Assembly: GCA_001789855.1 (NCBI GenBank)
Contig: MGAT01000026.1
Location: 1,741 to 15,957, forward strand
Origin: Candidatus Roizmanbacteria bacterium RIFCSPLOWO2_01_FULL_44_13
GTDB lineage: Bacteria; Patescibacteriota; Microgenomatia; UBA1406; GWC2-37-13
Direction of reading: 5' to 3'
DNA: 14,217 nucleotides
A model generated the notes under the pieces. It did no database searches and was not told the origin of the DNA. It was given only the letters and a program-made list of their open reading frames with translations. Position numbers and translations under genes: made by a program. Below are positions 14,172 to 14,217 of this stretch, piece by piece; positions within the stretch are counted from its first letter, which is position 1, and each line of letters starts with the position of its first letter.

Positions 14172-14217
14172 AATCTTTGATTCTTTTTGTTAGCCTCTTC
14201 AGGGCGATAAACCGGTG
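14164..14217 (-). CDS. Possible 3' end of a gene upstream of serS (cut by window edge)
   Basis: On the - strand two frames are open from the right edge. One ends in TGA at 14164 with 17 residues finishing RLTKRIKDLI, a basic helix-like C-terminus. The other ends in TAG at 14156 with 19 residues finishing NQRFDMME. Either could be the tail of a gene ahead of serS; about 50-60 nt is too short to decide or to name it, and chance openness is possible. Confidence 0.25.
   Translation of the reverse strand, partial: HRFIALKRLTKRIKDLI

Noticed and set aside
1..14217. tRNA or rRNA genes
   Set aside because: No tRNA-like cloverleaf or rRNA segment was noticed by eye, and almost all of the sequence is covered by genes; a tRNAscan run was not possible.

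Overview
The window looks like a piece of chromosome from a Candidate Phyla Radiation (Patescibacteria) bacterium, most likely of the Microgenomates type. This is inferred from content, not from a marker gene. The genes are packed with almost no intergenic space, and no stretch over 300 bases lacks a gene. Surface proteins carry Thr/Pro stalks with LPxTG-like tails. Sortase, VanW-type, LCP and class A PBP proteins point to a single-membrane, peptidoglycan-walled cell. A baseplate-J-like membrane protein and a shortened UvrD/PcrA helicase also fit that group. No rRNA, tRNA, CRISPR array, transposase or prophage is visible.

Layout from left to right. (1) Positions 2-1565 (+) hold three surface or membrane proteins: an Ig-like protein cut by the window edge (ends in IPVAG plus a hydrophobic tail), a two-helix membrane protein, and a short stalk protein ending in LPTTG plus a hydrophobic tail. 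(2) An LCP-family glycopolymer ligase (1524-2564, -) overlaps the last of these tail to tail by 42 bp. (3) A divergent gap (2565-2688) contains the first copy of an exact 80-bp hairpin repeat. (4) A short UvrD/PcrA helicase and a hexapeptide acyltransferase follow on +. (5) A VanW-family protein on - abuts the acyltransferase with no gap. (6) From a compact divergent promoter region, a + strand run encodes a membrane-tethered sugar-binding-protein-like protein, a bitopic protein joining a cytoplasmic actin-ATPase-like region to an external baseplate-J-like region, and a sortase. (7) A class A penicillin-binding protein follows with its own promoter. (8) The second copy of the 80-bp repeat fills the gap before convergent serS (-), whose promoter is near the right edge.

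Most of the window is a cell-envelope island: sortase with candidate substrates, glycan polymerase/transpeptidase, LCP ligase and VanW protein, with uvrD and serS as housekeeping genes. The points most worth a second look are the identical 80-bp structured repeat, the promoters whose -10 box lies only 7-9 nt before ATG (suggesting leaderless mRNAs), and the three-gene operon pairing a TM-anchored binding protein, an ASKHA-like/baseplate-J-like fusion and a sortase.
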